Assembly: GCA_963793415.1 (NCBI GenBank) | Contig: CAWCAC010000002.1 | Coordinates: 310,001-374,000 of the forward strand | DNA: 64,000 nucleotides | Origin: CAXMST01 sp963793415 | Lineage (GTDB): Bacteria; Actinomycetota; Thermoleophilia; Solirubrobacterales; 70-9 | Direction: 5' to 3' | Part shown: positions 32,795 to 41,603 of the stretch, piece after piece | Layout of the letters: every line of letters begins with the position of its first letter | Position numbering within the stretch: the stretch's first letter is position 1 | Translations under genes and position numbers: made by a program | Notes under the pieces: generated by a model | Seen by the model: the letters and a program-made list of their open reading frames with translations, nothing else | Database searches by the model: none | What the model was told of the DNA's origin: nothing

Positions 32795-35017
32795 CTAAAA
32801 GCCTGGGAAGCCGTTCGAGTAGCAGGGCCCGCCGCCGGTGCACGGGCCGAGCAGGGCGCCGTCGGGCTGCATCCAGTCCGACATCTGCTGCTGGGCCTGC
32901 GGATCCTTGCGCGGGTAGCTGTGCGGGTCCTCGCCGTAACCGAGCTCCTCGCGCGGGGCGATGTTCTCGACCGGCGCCACCGCAGTGCCGAGACCCTCGA
33001 CCCCACTGAAGCCGACGGGGCCGCCGTCCCAGTAGACCATCGTCGAGTCCTCGCGCGGGAACGAGCCCACGAACGGAATCTGGAAGAACGGGTCCGACTC
33101 CCAGTGACGGCCGGGTGCGACGCCCGGGCTCAGCGCTTCGGCCCCGATCGTCCGTGCCTCGACTTCGGCCGTGACGTTGGCGACCTGATGGTCGCCGAGC
33201 GCGAGGTGCAGGAGCACGTCGTGGTCGGGCGTGTTCGGGTACGGATCGCTGACCATGTGATGGGCGTAGCCGTTGGCCTCGCCGCGGTCCCAGAGCATCT
33301 GCATCAGGCCGAGCAGCAGGACGCGCTCGCCCTCGTCCGGGTAGCTGTCGTAGAGGCCGGCGTTGGGAAGCTTCGCGTAGTCGTCGAAGTCGACGCTCCG
33401 GCGCAGCAGGGTCGAGTAGTTCATACCGGGGACGCCGAGCACCGACTGCTCGAAGTCCGGCGCGATCGCGGTCAGGGCGCCGCCCATGATCCCGCCTTGG
33501 CTGTTGCCGTAGTAGTAGAGCTCGCTCGCGTCGATCACCGACTCGCTGCCGCTGCCGGCGTCGAACCTGAAGGCCGGGTCGCTCGAGAAACCATCGGCGT
33601 GGATGATCGCGCGGCCGAGGTAGAGGAAGTTGATGAACCCCTGCTGCATGCGGTCGAACGACTTGCTCAGGTTCGTCACGTCGCTCAGCGAGGGGAGGAT
33701 CACCGGTCCCACGTCCTCGGTCGCAAAGCCGGCCCAGTCGACCGCGCAGTGCATGATGTTGTGGGCCTTGGCGAAGTCGTCGATGTAGCCGGAGCCGGCC
33801 TGCTCGCGATCGCCGAGGAGGCCGTGTCCGTACAGGGACGGGCGCGCCGGCACGACGGAGCTGCCGCCGTCGACGTTCTCGGGGATGTTGCACTCGAACG
33901 GCGCATCCATCGTGAACGACTCGTTCCAGTTCGGCTCGGTGTCGCCCGGACCGTCGTAGGCGAACTGGGAGCCGGAGGGGCAGCCGTTCTGGTCGAGGTA
34001 GCAGGGCACCTCGATCGTGCCCTTGACCTCACGCAGCATTCCGGGCTCGGGGTTGTCGTTGACCTCGGTGATCGTGAAGTCCGGGGAGGAGCCCTGGACG
34101 ACGCCGTCGGCGAGGTTCGTGTCGCCGAGGCGGGCGAAGGCGTCATCGCGCATTGCCAGCACGCGGCTCGAGAGGCTGTCCTCGCTAGCGACCGTGAAGT
34201 CCCAGGCCATGTAGAGGCCGGGACGGTGGACGGTGCCGGACTTCTTGATCGGCTTGAAGACCTTCTTCTCGAAGATGTCGCGGCGGGCCTCGATCGGCTT
34301 CTGCTTGGTGATCAGGCGATCGCGGTAGACCTTGAACGCGTTCGGCGCCTTGATCTTGGTGCCGTCCGCCATCTTCAGGCGGCGCAGGGCGACGATGTAG
34401 CGGGCGCCCTCGTCCCAGTTGACCATCGGGCGGATGATCAGGTTGTTGTCGGAGGGGTCGGCGGCGTTCGAGTCCATCTCGGCCCAGATCTGATGGCGCT
34501 CGCCCGTCTTCGCGTTGAAGACGACGACCGGCTGCGAGTCGTTGTCGTAGCGGTCGGGGCGCTTCAGCGAGACGATCTTCGAGCGGTTGAAAGCGTCCTG
34601 GTTGTCGAGCCCGTCGATGTGGAGCGTGATCGCCTGGCCCGGGCTGAAGCCGTCGTTGCGGTTGAAGTCGGTCGGATCGATGCCGACGTCGTCCTTGTTG
34701 ACGGGCATCGAGGCGGGGTCGAAGTTGACCCGGTAGCCGGTGTCGGTGGCGCCGTCCTTCTCCAGGTACAGGTTGTTCGGGAACGGCTGCAGGCAGACGC
34801 TGGTGTCGAGGAAGTCGCAGCGGTCGGCGTCGGGGGTCGGGATCTTCGGGCCCTTGTACTTGCCGCTCTTCTTGCCCTTCTTGGCGGCGACGGTCGCGCT
34901 GTCGGAGGACGAGGCCGACGAGACCTCGGTGACGACACTGAGCGCGAGCAGCGCGAAGGCGAGCGAAGCAACTACGAAAGCGAGCGGCAAACGCGCGCGG
35001 ACACCGTGGATCCCCAA
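32795..35017 (-). CDS. Large secreted alpha/beta-hydrolase (esterase-like)
   Basis: The 740-residue protein begins with an export signal (RLPLAFVVASLAFALLALSVV) and a lysine/glycine segment. An N-terminal beta-rich region (about 60-260) precedes an alpha/beta-hydrolase region. The nucleophile motif is YYYGNSQGGIMGG near residue 505, GSLYGHGLLGD-type oxyanion region lies near 395 (written LYGHGLLGD), and GDHQVAN supplies a catalytic-His candidate near 625. Eight or so cysteines suggest disulfides outside the cell. No named family is certain; it is probably a carboxylesterase or lipase acting on an extracellular ester. It follows sucD downstream on the same strand after 82 bases. Confidence 0.72.
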   Translation of the reverse strand: MGIHGVRARLPLAFVVASLAFALLALSVVTEVSSASSSDSATVAAKKGKKSGKYKGPKIPTPDADRCDFLDTSVCLQPFPNNLYLEKDGATDTGYRVNFDPASMPVNKDDVGIDPTDFNRNDGFSPGQAITLHIDGLDNQDAFNRSKIVSLKRPDRYDNDSQPVVVFNAKTGERHQIWAEMDSNAADPSDNNLIIRPMVNWDEGARYIVALRRLKMADGTKIKAPNAFKVYRDRLITKQKPIEARRDIFEKKVFKPIKKSGTVHRPGLYMAWDFTVASEDSLSSRVLAMRDDAFARLGDTNLADGVVQGSSPDFTITEVNDNPEPGMLREVKGTIEVPCYLDQNGCPSGSQFAYDGPGDTEPNWNESFTMDAPFECNIPENVDGGSSVVPARPSLYGHGLLGDREQAGSGYIDDFAKAHNIMHCAVDWAGFATEDVGPVILPSLSDVTNLSKSFDRMQQGFINFLYLGRAIIHADGFSSDPAFRFDAGSGSESVIDASELYYYGNSQGGIMGGALTAIAPDFEQSVLGVPGMNYSTLLRRSVDFDDYAKLPNAGLYDSYPDEGERVLLLGLMQMLWDRGEANGYAHHMVSDPYPNTPDHDVLLHLALGDHQVANVTAEVEARTIGAEALSPGVAPGRHWESDPFFQIPFVGSFPREDSTMVYWDGGPVGFSGVEGLGTAVAPVENIAPREELGYGEDPHSYPRKDPQAQQQMSDWMQPDGALLGPCTGGGPCYSNGFPGF

Positions 35018-35099
35018 GATTCTCTCCTCTTCCCCATTTTTCCCCGGTCGCCCGGCTGGACGACGAGGAGAAAAGCTACCACCAGGGACCCCTAGGGCG

Positions 35100-35972
35100 T
35101 CAGCTGCGAATGATGTCAGCGGCGATAGCCGCTGCTTCCGAGGGGCTGGTGCCCACCCGGACGCCCTTGGCCTCGAGCGCTTCCTGCTTCGCCTTGGCGG
35201 TGCCCGAGGAGCCGGAGATGATCGCGCCGGCGTGGCCCATCTGCTTCCCGGGCGGTGCCGTGAAGCCGGCGATGTAGCCGACCACGGGCTTGGTCACGTT
35301 CTCGGCGATGTACTCGGCCGCGCGCTCCTCGGCGTCGCCGCCGATCTCGCCGACCATCACGATCAGGTCGGTCTCGTCGTCGTTCTCGTAGAGCGCGAGG
35401 ATGTCGATGAAGTCCGAGCCGACGATCGGATCGCCGCCGATGCCGACGATCGAGGAGTTGCCGAGACCGGCCTGCTTGAGCTCGTTGCCGATCTGGTAGG
35501 TCAGCGTGCCCGACTTGGAGACGACGCCGATGTTGCCCCGGTCGAAGAACTGGGCCGGGATGATGCCGACGTTGGCCTTGCCGGGGCTGAGGACGCCGGG
35601 GCAGTTGGGGCCGATCAGCGTTACGCCCTTCTCCTTCGCCTTCCAGTAGGTCGGGATCATGTCGTGGACGGGGATTCCCTCGGTGATTGCGATCACCGTC
35701 TCGCAGCCGGCGTCGATCGCCTCGTTGATCGCGGCGCCGGCGAAGCGGGCCGGGACGAAGATCATCGAGGTGTTGGCGCCGGCCTCGCTGACCGCCTCGG
35801 CGATCGTGTCGTAGATCGGAGTGCCCTCGACATCCTGCCCGCCCTTGCCCGGGGTGACGCCGGCGACCAGGTCGGTGCCGTAGTCGCGGTTGCGGAGGCC
35901 GTGGAAGCTGCCCTCGCGGCCGGTCAGGCCGCTGACGACGAGCTTGGTGTCGTTGCCGACGATGATGCTCAT
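35100..35972 (-). CDS. sucD: Succinyl-CoA synthetase subunit alpha
   Basis: SucD binds CoA and carries the phosphohistidine of succinyl-CoA ligase in the TCA cycle. The 290-residue protein has the CoA-binding Rossmann part (VSGLTGREGSFHG, then VTPGKGGQDVEG), IGPNCPGVLSPG, VSKSGTLTYQ, GIGGDPIVGSDF and GHAGAIISGSSG with the phosphorylated His at residue 247. The start follows the sucC stop by three bases, a standard sucCD operon. Confidence 0.97.
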   Translation of the reverse strand: MSIIVGNDTKLVVSGLTGREGSFHGLRNRDYGTDLVAGVTPGKGGQDVEGTPIYDTIAEAVSEAGANTSMIFVPARFAGAAINEAIDAGCETVIAITEGIPVHDMIPTYWKAKEKGVTLIGPNCPGVLSPGKANVGIIPAQFFDRGNIGVVSKSGTLTYQIGNELKQAGLGNSSIVGIGGDPIVGSDFIDILALYENDDETDLIVMVGEIGGDAEERAAEYIAENVTKPVVGYIAGFTAPPGKQMGHAGAIISGSSGTAKAKQEALEAKGVRVGTSPSEAAAIAADIIRS

Positions 35973-35975
35973 GCT

Positions 35976-37145
35976 TCAGCCCTGGCCTTTCGCGAGCTCG
36001 ACGACGCGATCGGCGGCTCCGAGCATCGTCTTCTCCTGGTGCAGGCCCTCGAGCGCGGCCTCGTCGAGCAGGCGCAGGCCCTCCTCGGAGTTGGTGCCGT
36101 CGAGGCGGACGACCAGCGGCACGCTCATCTCGACGCGCTCGTACGCCTCGATGATGCCCTTGGCGACCTCGTCGCAACGGGTGATGCCGCCGAAGATGTT
36201 GAAGAGGATCGCCTTGACGCGGGGGTTGGAGGAGATCACTTCCAGGGCGTCGACGATCGCGTCGGCCTTGGAGCCGCCTCCGGCGTCGAGGAAGTTGGCG
36301 GGCTTGCCGCCGGCGTTGGCGACGACGTCGAGCGTCGACATACAGAGCCCGGCGCCGTTGCCGAGGATGCCGATGTCGCCGTCGAGCGAGACGTACGTGA
36401 GGCCGCGCTCCTTCGCCATCCGCTCCTGCTCATCGAGATCCGGGTCGTCCTCGGCGGCGGCAGCGATCTCCTCGTGCCGGTAGAGCGCCGAGTTGTCGAT
36501 CGTCACCTTCGCATCGAGCGCGACGACCTCGCGCTTGCCGGTCACGATCAGCGGGTTGACCTCGATCAGGGTCGCATCGTTCGAGTTGAAGGCCTCGTAG
36601 AGCTTGATCAGCGTCTTCGCGGTCGCGTCGACCACGTCATCGTCGATCTGCGCGTCGATCGCGAGCTGACGGGCGACGTCGACGGTGAGACCCTCGGAGG
36701 GCGTTACGTGACGGGTGACGAGCGCGTCGGGATCGGTCTCGGCGATCTCCTCGATGTTCATGCCACCCATCCTCGAGAGCATCACCAGCGGCTTCTTCGC
36801 GGAACGGTCGAGGATGATCGAGGCGTAGTACTCGACGTCGATCTCGGAGGCGCCCTCGACCCAGACCTGATGAACCGTGAACGGACCCTCGCCGTGCGGC
36901 CCGGTGATCTCCATCCCGAGGATCGCTTCCGCATGGGTGCGCGCCTCGGTCTCGTCCTTGGCGACCTTGATGCCGCCGGCCTTGCCGCGACCGCCGATCA
37001 GGACCTGGGCCTTGATCACGCACGGGTAGCCAATCCGGCCGGCTGCGGCAACGGCGGAATCGACGTCCGCAGCCGGCTCTCCGGAGGGGACCGGCACGCC
37101 CGCGGCGGCGAACAGCTGCTTGCCCTGGTATTCGAGAAGGTCCAT
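35976..37145 (-). CDS. sucC: Succinyl-CoA synthetase subunit beta
   Basis: SucC is the nucleotide- and succinate-binding ATP-grasp subunit. The 389-residue protein has EYQGKQLFAAAGVPVP at the N-terminus, VIKAQVLIGGRGKAGGIK, the EVNPLIVTG metal site, LDGDIGILGNGAGLCM, and NFLDAGGGSKAD followed by NIFGGITRCDEVAKGI. All are family signatures. First gene of sucCD; it is divergent from the winged-helix regulator with about 150 bases between them. Confidence 0.97.
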   Translation of the reverse strand: MDLLEYQGKQLFAAAGVPVPSGEPAADVDSAVAAAGRIGYPCVIKAQVLIGGRGKAGGIKVAKDETEARTHAEAILGMEITGPHGEGPFTVHQVWVEGASEIDVEYYASIILDRSAKKPLVMLSRMGGMNIEEIAETDPDALVTRHVTPSEGLTVDVARQLAIDAQIDDDVVDATAKTLIKLYEAFNSNDATLIEVNPLIVTGKREVVALDAKVTIDNSALYRHEEIAAAAEDDPDLDEQERMAKERGLTYVSLDGDIGILGNGAGLCMSTLDVVANAGGKPANFLDAGGGSKADAIVDALEVISSNPRVKAILFNIFGGITRCDEVAKGIIEAYERVEMSVPLVVRLDGTNSEEGLRLLDEAALEGLHQEKTMLGAADRVVELAKGQG

Positions 37146-37296
37146 GGGTGCGGGCGGCAGCCTAGCCGAGTGCGGGCGGACGCCGCGCCGTCGCGGGCAG
37201 GCGCTGTTCCGGAGTTACTTGTCCGGCCCCGAATATGTGTCGGATTTGCAGGAGGTTCGACATCTGACGCCGATATGTGCATAAGGTGTTCGGACT

Positions 37297-37590
37297 ATCA
37301 GCAAGTGGACTTTCATAACCAACCACGCGCGGGTGCTGCTTGTAATCGCAGGTGACCCCACGGTTCGATTGCGGGACATCGCGTCGACCCTGGACATCAC
37401 CGAACGTGCCGCTCAGCGAATCGTCACCGAACTGGTCGACGAGGGCTATCTGACGCGCAAGCGCGTTGGCCGCAGGAACCACTACGAGGTTCACACGAAG
37501 CGGCCGATGCGAGCAGAGCAGGCCAAAGAGACCGAAGTCGGCGCTTTCCTCGACCTTTTGCTCGAGAGCGCCGACCCGGTCAAGGCCTAG
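37297..37590 (+). CDS. Winged-helix transcriptional regulator, unusual start codon likely
   Basis: A MarR/ArsR-like winged-helix protein: ARVLLVIAGDPTVRLRDIASTLDITERAAQRIVTELV in parts, then DEGYLTRKRVGRRNHYEV as wing. Homologous small regulators usually begin with WTFLTNHARVL, and here WTFITNHARVL is encoded in frame upstream of the first ordinary start (GTG 37333, 85 residues). The only candidate codon before it and after the in-frame stop at 37282 is ATC at 37297, with AAGGTG eight bases upstream; using it gives 97 residues. Divergent from sucC; target unknown. Confidence 0.7.
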   Translation: MSKWTFITNHARVLLVIAGDPTVRLRDIASTLDITERAAQRIVTELVDEGYLTRKRVGRRNHYEVHTKRPMRAEQAKETEVGAFLDLLLESADPVKA

Positions 37591-37667
37591 CGAGGACCCC
37601 CGAGCGAGGACCCGAAGCGGACCATCCGTCACCCGCCACGCGGCGGGTGCCATAATGCCGCGCCCTT

Positions 37668-38351
37668 ATGCCTCTACCGAAACGCAGCGAGATCGAGTGG
37701 GTCACCACGGACTGTTACGGAACCCTGATCGATTGGGAGAAGGGAATCTCCGAAGCGTTCGCGCGGGAAGCCGACGAAGACGGCCTCACGCTCGACGTCA
37801 AGGCCTTGCTGCCTCGCTTCTTCGAGGTCAAGTACGAGGTGATGGCCGGTTCCTACGAGCTCTACGCCGAGGTCCTGCGCCGCGCCGCGGTCAAGGCCGC
37901 CGGCGAGATCGGCTGGGAGCTCGAGCCCTCGCGCGCCCAGTTCCTGCCGGACTCGATTGGCGACTGGCAGCCTTTCCGCGAGTCGAACGCGGCGATGGAC
38001 CGGCTCCGCTCGAAGTACCACGTCGGCATCGTCTCCAACATCGACGACAAGCTGCTCGGAATCTCGCGCCGCCATCTGCGGACCCAACTCGACCTCGTCG
38101 TCACCGCCCAGCAGGTCCGCAGCTACAAGCCGGAGCCGGCCCACTTCAAGGAGTGCGCGCGCCGGATCGGCAAGAAGAAGGGCTGGGTCCACATCTCGAG
38201 CGGCTACTACACCGACGTCGAGCCGCTGCTGAAGATGCGCGTTCCCGTGATCTGGGTCAACCGCCACGGCGAGAAGCTCGAGAAGGGCGCGAAGAAGCCG
38301 ACCGCGGAAGTCAAGACTTTCAGGGACGCAACCAAGAAACTCGGCTGCTGA
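37668..38351 (+). CDS. HAD-superfamily hydrolase (haloacid dehalogenase type II-like)
   Basis: The 227-residue protein has TTDCYGTLIDWEKG (nucleophile Asp at residue 15), a helical cap, VSNIDDKLL (motif II), SYKPEPAHFKECARRIG (motif III Lys) and HISSGYYTDVEPLLK replacing the usual motif IV acidic pair with Tyr-Tyr-Thr-Asp. The C-terminal 25 residues are lysine-rich. The family includes 2-haloacid dehalogenases and phosphatases; which applies is open. It stands alone with 77 bases upstream and 129 downstream without a gene. Confidence 0.82.
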   Translation: MPLPKRSEIEWVTTDCYGTLIDWEKGISEAFAREADEDGLTLDVKALLPRFFEVKYEVMAGSYELYAEVLRRAAVKAAGEIGWELEPSRAQFLPDSIGDWQPFRESNAAMDRLRSKYHVGIVSNIDDKLLGISRRHLRTQLDLVVTAQQVRSYKPEPAHFKECARRIGKKKGWVHISSGYYTDVEPLLKMRVPVIWVNRHGEKLEKGAKKPTAEVKTFRDATKKLGC

Positions 38352-38480
38352 CGCCGTCGGCGTCCCCTGACGCTGCGCCTGGCCGCACCGGGTCGGGGCT
38401 TATGTGGCTCCGCCACACCGCGCCCCTCCCCTGCACGCCCATGCTTGGTCAGGAAACGCCTTGACGTGTAGAACTGCCGT

Positions 38481-38795
38481 GTGGAGTTTTCGATTGCCGT
38501 TGACGAGATGACCGGAGTGGCGGAGGGGCGCGCCGATCAGGCGCTGATCGCGTGCTGGACGGGGACCGGAGCGGCGATCGCCGCGAACAAGGTCCATGGC
38601 GTGCGGGCGGCGCTGTGCGGGGACGCCGAGACTGCGGCCGGCGCGAGGAAGTGGAACGACGCCAATGTGCTGGCGCTGAGCCTGCGGACGACCTCCGAGG
38701 CGCTGCTCGGCGAGATCCTCGGTGGCTGGCTCGGCGCTGCGCCAAGCGACGACGAAGGCGACCGCGCCAACGTCGCCCACCTGGAGGAGATCTGA
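38481..38795 (+). CDS. Shortened RpiB/LacAB-family sugar-phosphate isomerase-like protein
   Basis: The 104-residue protein matches the C-terminal two thirds of RpiB: IACWTGTGAAIAANKVHGVRAALC with the catalytic-type Cys, then WNDANVLALSLRTTSEALL and a RANVAHL end. The N-terminal FSIAVDEMTGVAE also resembles the first strand of RpiB, but joins directly to EGRADQAL, so roughly 45 residues of the Rossmann half are missing compared with the usual 145-150. It may be inactive or need a partner. The stop overlaps the next ATG (TGATG). No likely upstream start adds the missing part. Confidence 0.72.
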   Translation: MEFSIAVDEMTGVAEGRADQALIACWTGTGAAIAANKVHGVRAALCGDAETAAGARKWNDANVLALSLRTTSEALLGEILGGWLGAAPSDDEGDRANVAHLEEI

Positions 38796-39529
38796 TGGAG
38801 CGGCTGCTGCCCGACCCCGGGCAAACGACGATCGGCGAGCAACTCGCCGGCTTCACCCCGGGAGACCTCGCCGGCCCCTCCCGCCCCTACGTGTTCACGA
38901 ACTTCGTCGAGACGATCGACGGGCACGCGACGCTCGACGGGCGCTCGGGCAAGATCGCCGGCGACAGCGACCTGCAGATGCTGCTCGGGCTGCGCGAGCG
39001 GGCCGACGCGGTGATGGTCGGCGCCGGGACCCTGCGGGCGGAGCGCTACGGCCGGATCATCGCCAAGGAGGAGCGGCGACATCGGCGCGAGGCGGCGGGG
39101 CTGGCGGCGGACCCGCTTGCGGTGATCGTCAGCGAGCGGCTCGAGCTGCCCTGGGACATCCCGCTGTTCACCGACGGCGGTGGCGAGATCGTCATCTTCA
39201 CATCCTCCGACGCCGAGCCGGCCGAGACCGTGACCCCGCACACGATCGTCCGCCACCCCGGCGGCGTCGACCTGAGGCGGGCGCTCGACGAGCTCCGGAC
39301 CGAGTACGGGATCGCATCGCTGCTCTGCGAGGGCGGGCCGCACCTGCACGGGTCGCTGCTCGAGGCGGGTCTCGTCGACGAACTGTTCGTGACGTTGGGG
39401 CCGAAGCTCGCCGGCGGCGTCGGCCCGCGGATCTGCGAGGGCATGCTGCCGACCGCGACCGACCTGGAGCTGCGCTGGCTACTGCGCGAGGGCGACGAGC
39501 TCTACTCGCGCTGGGCCGTCAGGCGCTAG
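38795..39529 (+). CDS. RibD C-terminal / dihydrofolate-reductase-like NADPH reductase
   Basis: The 244-residue protein has the RibD reductase-domain pattern: YVFTNFVETIDGHATLDG, GDSDLQMLLGLRERADAVMVGAGTLRAERYG, LAVIVSERLELPW, and LLCEGGPHLHGSLLEAGLVDELFVTLGPKLAGG in segments. These proteins use NADPH to reduce the ribosylamino-pyrimidine of riboflavin synthesis or similar compounds; stand-alone forms are common in actinobacteria and often of unknown substrate. It is coupled to the shortened rpiB-like gene, and both work on ribose-type phosphates, which may be meaningful. Confidence 0.85.
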   Translation: MERLLPDPGQTTIGEQLAGFTPGDLAGPSRPYVFTNFVETIDGHATLDGRSGKIAGDSDLQMLLGLRERADAVMVGAGTLRAERYGRIIAKEERRHRREAAGLAADPLAVIVSERLELPWDIPLFTDGGGEIVIFTSSDAEPAETVTPHTIVRHPGGVDLRRALDELRTEYGIASLLCEGGPHLHGSLLEAGLVDELFVTLGPKLAGGVGPRICEGMLPTATDLELRWLLREGDELYSRWAVRR

Positions 39530-40341
39530 ACCGCATGAAAGCCGGCGGCCCACAGCGGCGTCGGCTCCATGTCTCCTGAAGCGTCTGGGATCTGGCCTGC
39601 GCGCTCCTCTTCTTCCTCGCCGCGACGCAGCATGCGCAGGGCGAGGATCGTGCCGGCGAGCAGGACGACGCCGCCGAGGCTGAGCTGAACGCTGAGCAGA
39701 CCTTCCCTCGTCCAGTAGACGTCGCGAAAGTCGAGCAGCAGCGCCGCCTCGTCGAAGGTGAGCCCGACGCCCGCCCCGAAGGGGACGGCGAGCAGGGCCT
39801 CGCGGTCGGAATCCTCGGTCAGCAGGGCGGCCGTCGCCGAGCCGAAGGCGAGCAGGATGCCGGGCACGAAGTGATGGATGTGGCGGCCCCCGATCGAGAC
39901 GTTGCCGAACGGCCACCAGCCCGAGCGGATGCCGCTGGTCGAAAGGCGGGCGATCGCAAACGACGTCGCGAAGCCGGTCAGCAGGTTGAACAGCACCGTC
40001 TCGTGGCGGCCCGCGGCTCCGTAGCCCGCCAGCGCCACCCGGATCGTGTCGCGGCTCGCCGCGCCGGCGACCTGCAAGGCCTCGGCGGTCGTCACAGGCA
40101 GGCCCTCGCCGACCGCCTCGGCCCGGACGACGCGGCGGCGGACGCGGCGGGCCAGCTCGCCGGCGAAGACCGTGCCGGCCGTGGCGAGGGTCGCCGCCGC
40201 AAGCAGGACGGTGACGCGATCGGCGCGGCCGAACCCGATCCGGCTCAGCGCTCGCAGGCGCCGTGAGACCCGGACCGGAGCGGGCGGTGCCTCCGGCGCC
40301 AGCCCGATCGCCGAGCGGGTGCGGCCCAGCACCGTCGTCAT
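39526..40341 (-). CDS. Integral membrane protein with HIHHFVPG motif, unknown
   Basis: No named family is recognised. The 271-residue protein has about six hydrophobic segments (near residues 43-65, 100-130, 155-175, 180-205, 220-240) and a conserved-looking GGRHIHHFVPGILLAFGSA segment near 150, where three histidines close to the membrane could bind a metal. An FDEAALLLDFRDVYW segment follows. The C-terminus is polar with several glutamates. The ATG overlaps the stop of the UDP-sugar dehydrogenase (one base), so it is probably co-translated. The end overlaps the convergent reductase gene by four bases. Confidence 0.65.
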   Translation of the reverse strand: MTTVLGRTRSAIGLAPEAPPAPVRVSRRLRALSRIGFGRADRVTVLLAAATLATAGTVFAGELARRVRRRVVRAEAVGEGLPVTTAEALQVAGAASRDTIRVALAGYGAAGRHETVLFNLLTGFATSFAIARLSTSGIRSGWWPFGNVSIGGRHIHHFVPGILLAFGSATAALLTEDSDREALLAVPFGAGVGLTFDEAALLLDFRDVYWTREGLLSVQLSLGGVVLLAGTILALRMLRRGEEEEERAGQIPDASGDMEPTPLWAAGFHAV

Positions 40342-41603
40342 CAGATCCGGACGAGGTTCGGAGCCGTGATGCCGCGCGTGACGCCGCGGAAGTCGGCGAG
40401 CAACTGCGCCTGCTCGAGCAGCGCCAGGTGGTCGACGCCGGGGTGGGCGGTGATGATCGCGACCAGGTCGGCCTCGGCAACCGCCTCGTCGAGATCGACC
40501 GAGCGCAACCCGAGCTCGGTCAGCTCGGGGACGTGGGGGTCGTGGTAGCTGAGGTCGGCGCCGAGCTCAGCGAGGTGGCGAATGATCTTCAGCGCCGGCG
40601 CCTCGCGCAGATCCGCGACCCCACCCTTGTATGCGACCCCGAGGATCAGAATCTTCGCGCCGTTGACGGGCTTACCGGCATCGTTGAGGGCGCGCTCCAT
40701 CTTCCGCACGCAGAACAGGGGATGCGACTGGTTGACCTTGCCGGCGAGCTCGATGAACTCGGTGTAGAAGTCGTGCTCGCGCGCCTTGAAGGCGAGGTAG
40801 AACGGGTCTACGGGCAGGCAGTGACCGCCCATCCCGGGTCCGGGCTCGAAGCGCATGAAGCCGAACGGCTTCGTCGAGGCCGCGTCGACGACCTCCCAGA
40901 TGTCGATGCCCATCCGGTCGGTCAGCTGGGAGAGCTCGTTGACGAGCGCGATGTTGACCGAGCGGAAGATGTTCTCGAGCAGCTTCGAAAGCTCCGCCGC
41001 CTCCGGCGTCGAGACCCGGACGATCTCCTCGCAGATCAGCTCGTAGACCTCGGCGGCCCGCTCCGTGCAGGCGTCGGTGATGCCGCCGATCACCTTGGGC
41101 GTGTTGTGGACCGTGTGGTCGGAGCGGCCCGGGTCGATCCGCTCCGGCGAGTAGGCGAGGTGGAAGTCCTCCCCGACCCGCATGCCGCCGGCTTCGAGCA
41201 GCGGCAACAGCTCCTCGCGGGTCGTCCCGGGGTAGGTCGTCGACTCGAGCACGACGGTCTGGCCGGGCTCGAGGATCCCGGCGATCGTCCGGCCCGAGGA
41301 GATCACGTAGGTGAGGTCGGGCTCGCGCTGGTTCGAGAGCGGCGTCGGCACGCAGATCAGGATTGCGTCACAGCGCTTCAGTGCCGCCGCATCGGTCGTC
41401 GACTCGAACCGCTCGCCGATCGCCTGCAGCTGCTCGGACGGGACGTCCTCGATGTCGCTTTCGCCGGCGCCGAGCTTCGACACCCGGGCCTCGTCGGTGT
41501 CGTAGCCGACCACGGAGAGGCCCTGCTCGGCGAAGGCAACGGCCAGCGGCAGCCCGACGTAGCCGAGCCCGACGATCCCGATCGTGTCGATCTTGCCCGG
41601 CAT
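40341..41603 (-). CDS. UDP-sugar 6-dehydrogenase (UDP-HexNAc dehydrogenase type)
   Basis: The 420-residue protein has the NAD Rossmann motif IGIVGLGYVGLPLAVAF at the N-terminus, ICVPTPL, VLESTTYPGTT, the YSPERIDPG stretch typical of the UDP-N-acetylhexosamine dehydrogenases, and the catalytic GPGMGGHCLPVDPFYL with the nucleophile Cys, then GVAYKGGVADLREAPALKI. It oxidises the C6 hydroxyl of a UDP-sugar to a uronate with two NAD+. UDP-GlcNAc or UDP-ManNAc is favoured over UDP-glucose by the YSPERI motif, which is an inference. Likely role in surface polysaccharide synthesis. Confidence 0.88.
   Translation of the reverse strand: MPGKIDTIGIVGLGYVGLPLAVAFAEQGLSVVGYDTDEARVSKLGAGESDIEDVPSEQLQAIGERFESTTDAAALKRCDAILICVPTPLSNQREPDLTYVISSGRTIAGILEPGQTVVLESTTYPGTTREELLPLLEAGGMRVGEDFHLAYSPERIDPGRSDHTVHNTPKVIGGITDACTERAAEVYELICEEIVRVSTPEAAELSKLLENIFRSVNIALVNELSQLTDRMGIDIWEVVDAASTKPFGFMRFEPGPGMGGHCLPVDPFYLAFKAREHDFYTEFIELAGKVNQSHPLFCVRKMERALNDAGKPVNGAKILILGVAYKGGVADLREAPALKIIRHLAELGADLSYHDPHVPELTELGLRSVDLDEAVAEADLVAIITAHPGVDHLALLEQAQLLADFRGVTRGITAPNLVRI

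Noticed and set aside
32921..35095. A 724-codon plus-strand frame opposite the secreted hydrolase
   Set aside because: Antisense shadow; the minus-strand gene has a signal peptide and a catalytic motif.
34740..37355. An 871-codon open frame on the plus strand opposite sucCD and the esterase
   Set aside because: It is antisense to well-supported genes, its translation is a pattern of Ala, Asp, Val and Arg typical of reversed high-GC coding sequence, and it has no recognisable domain.
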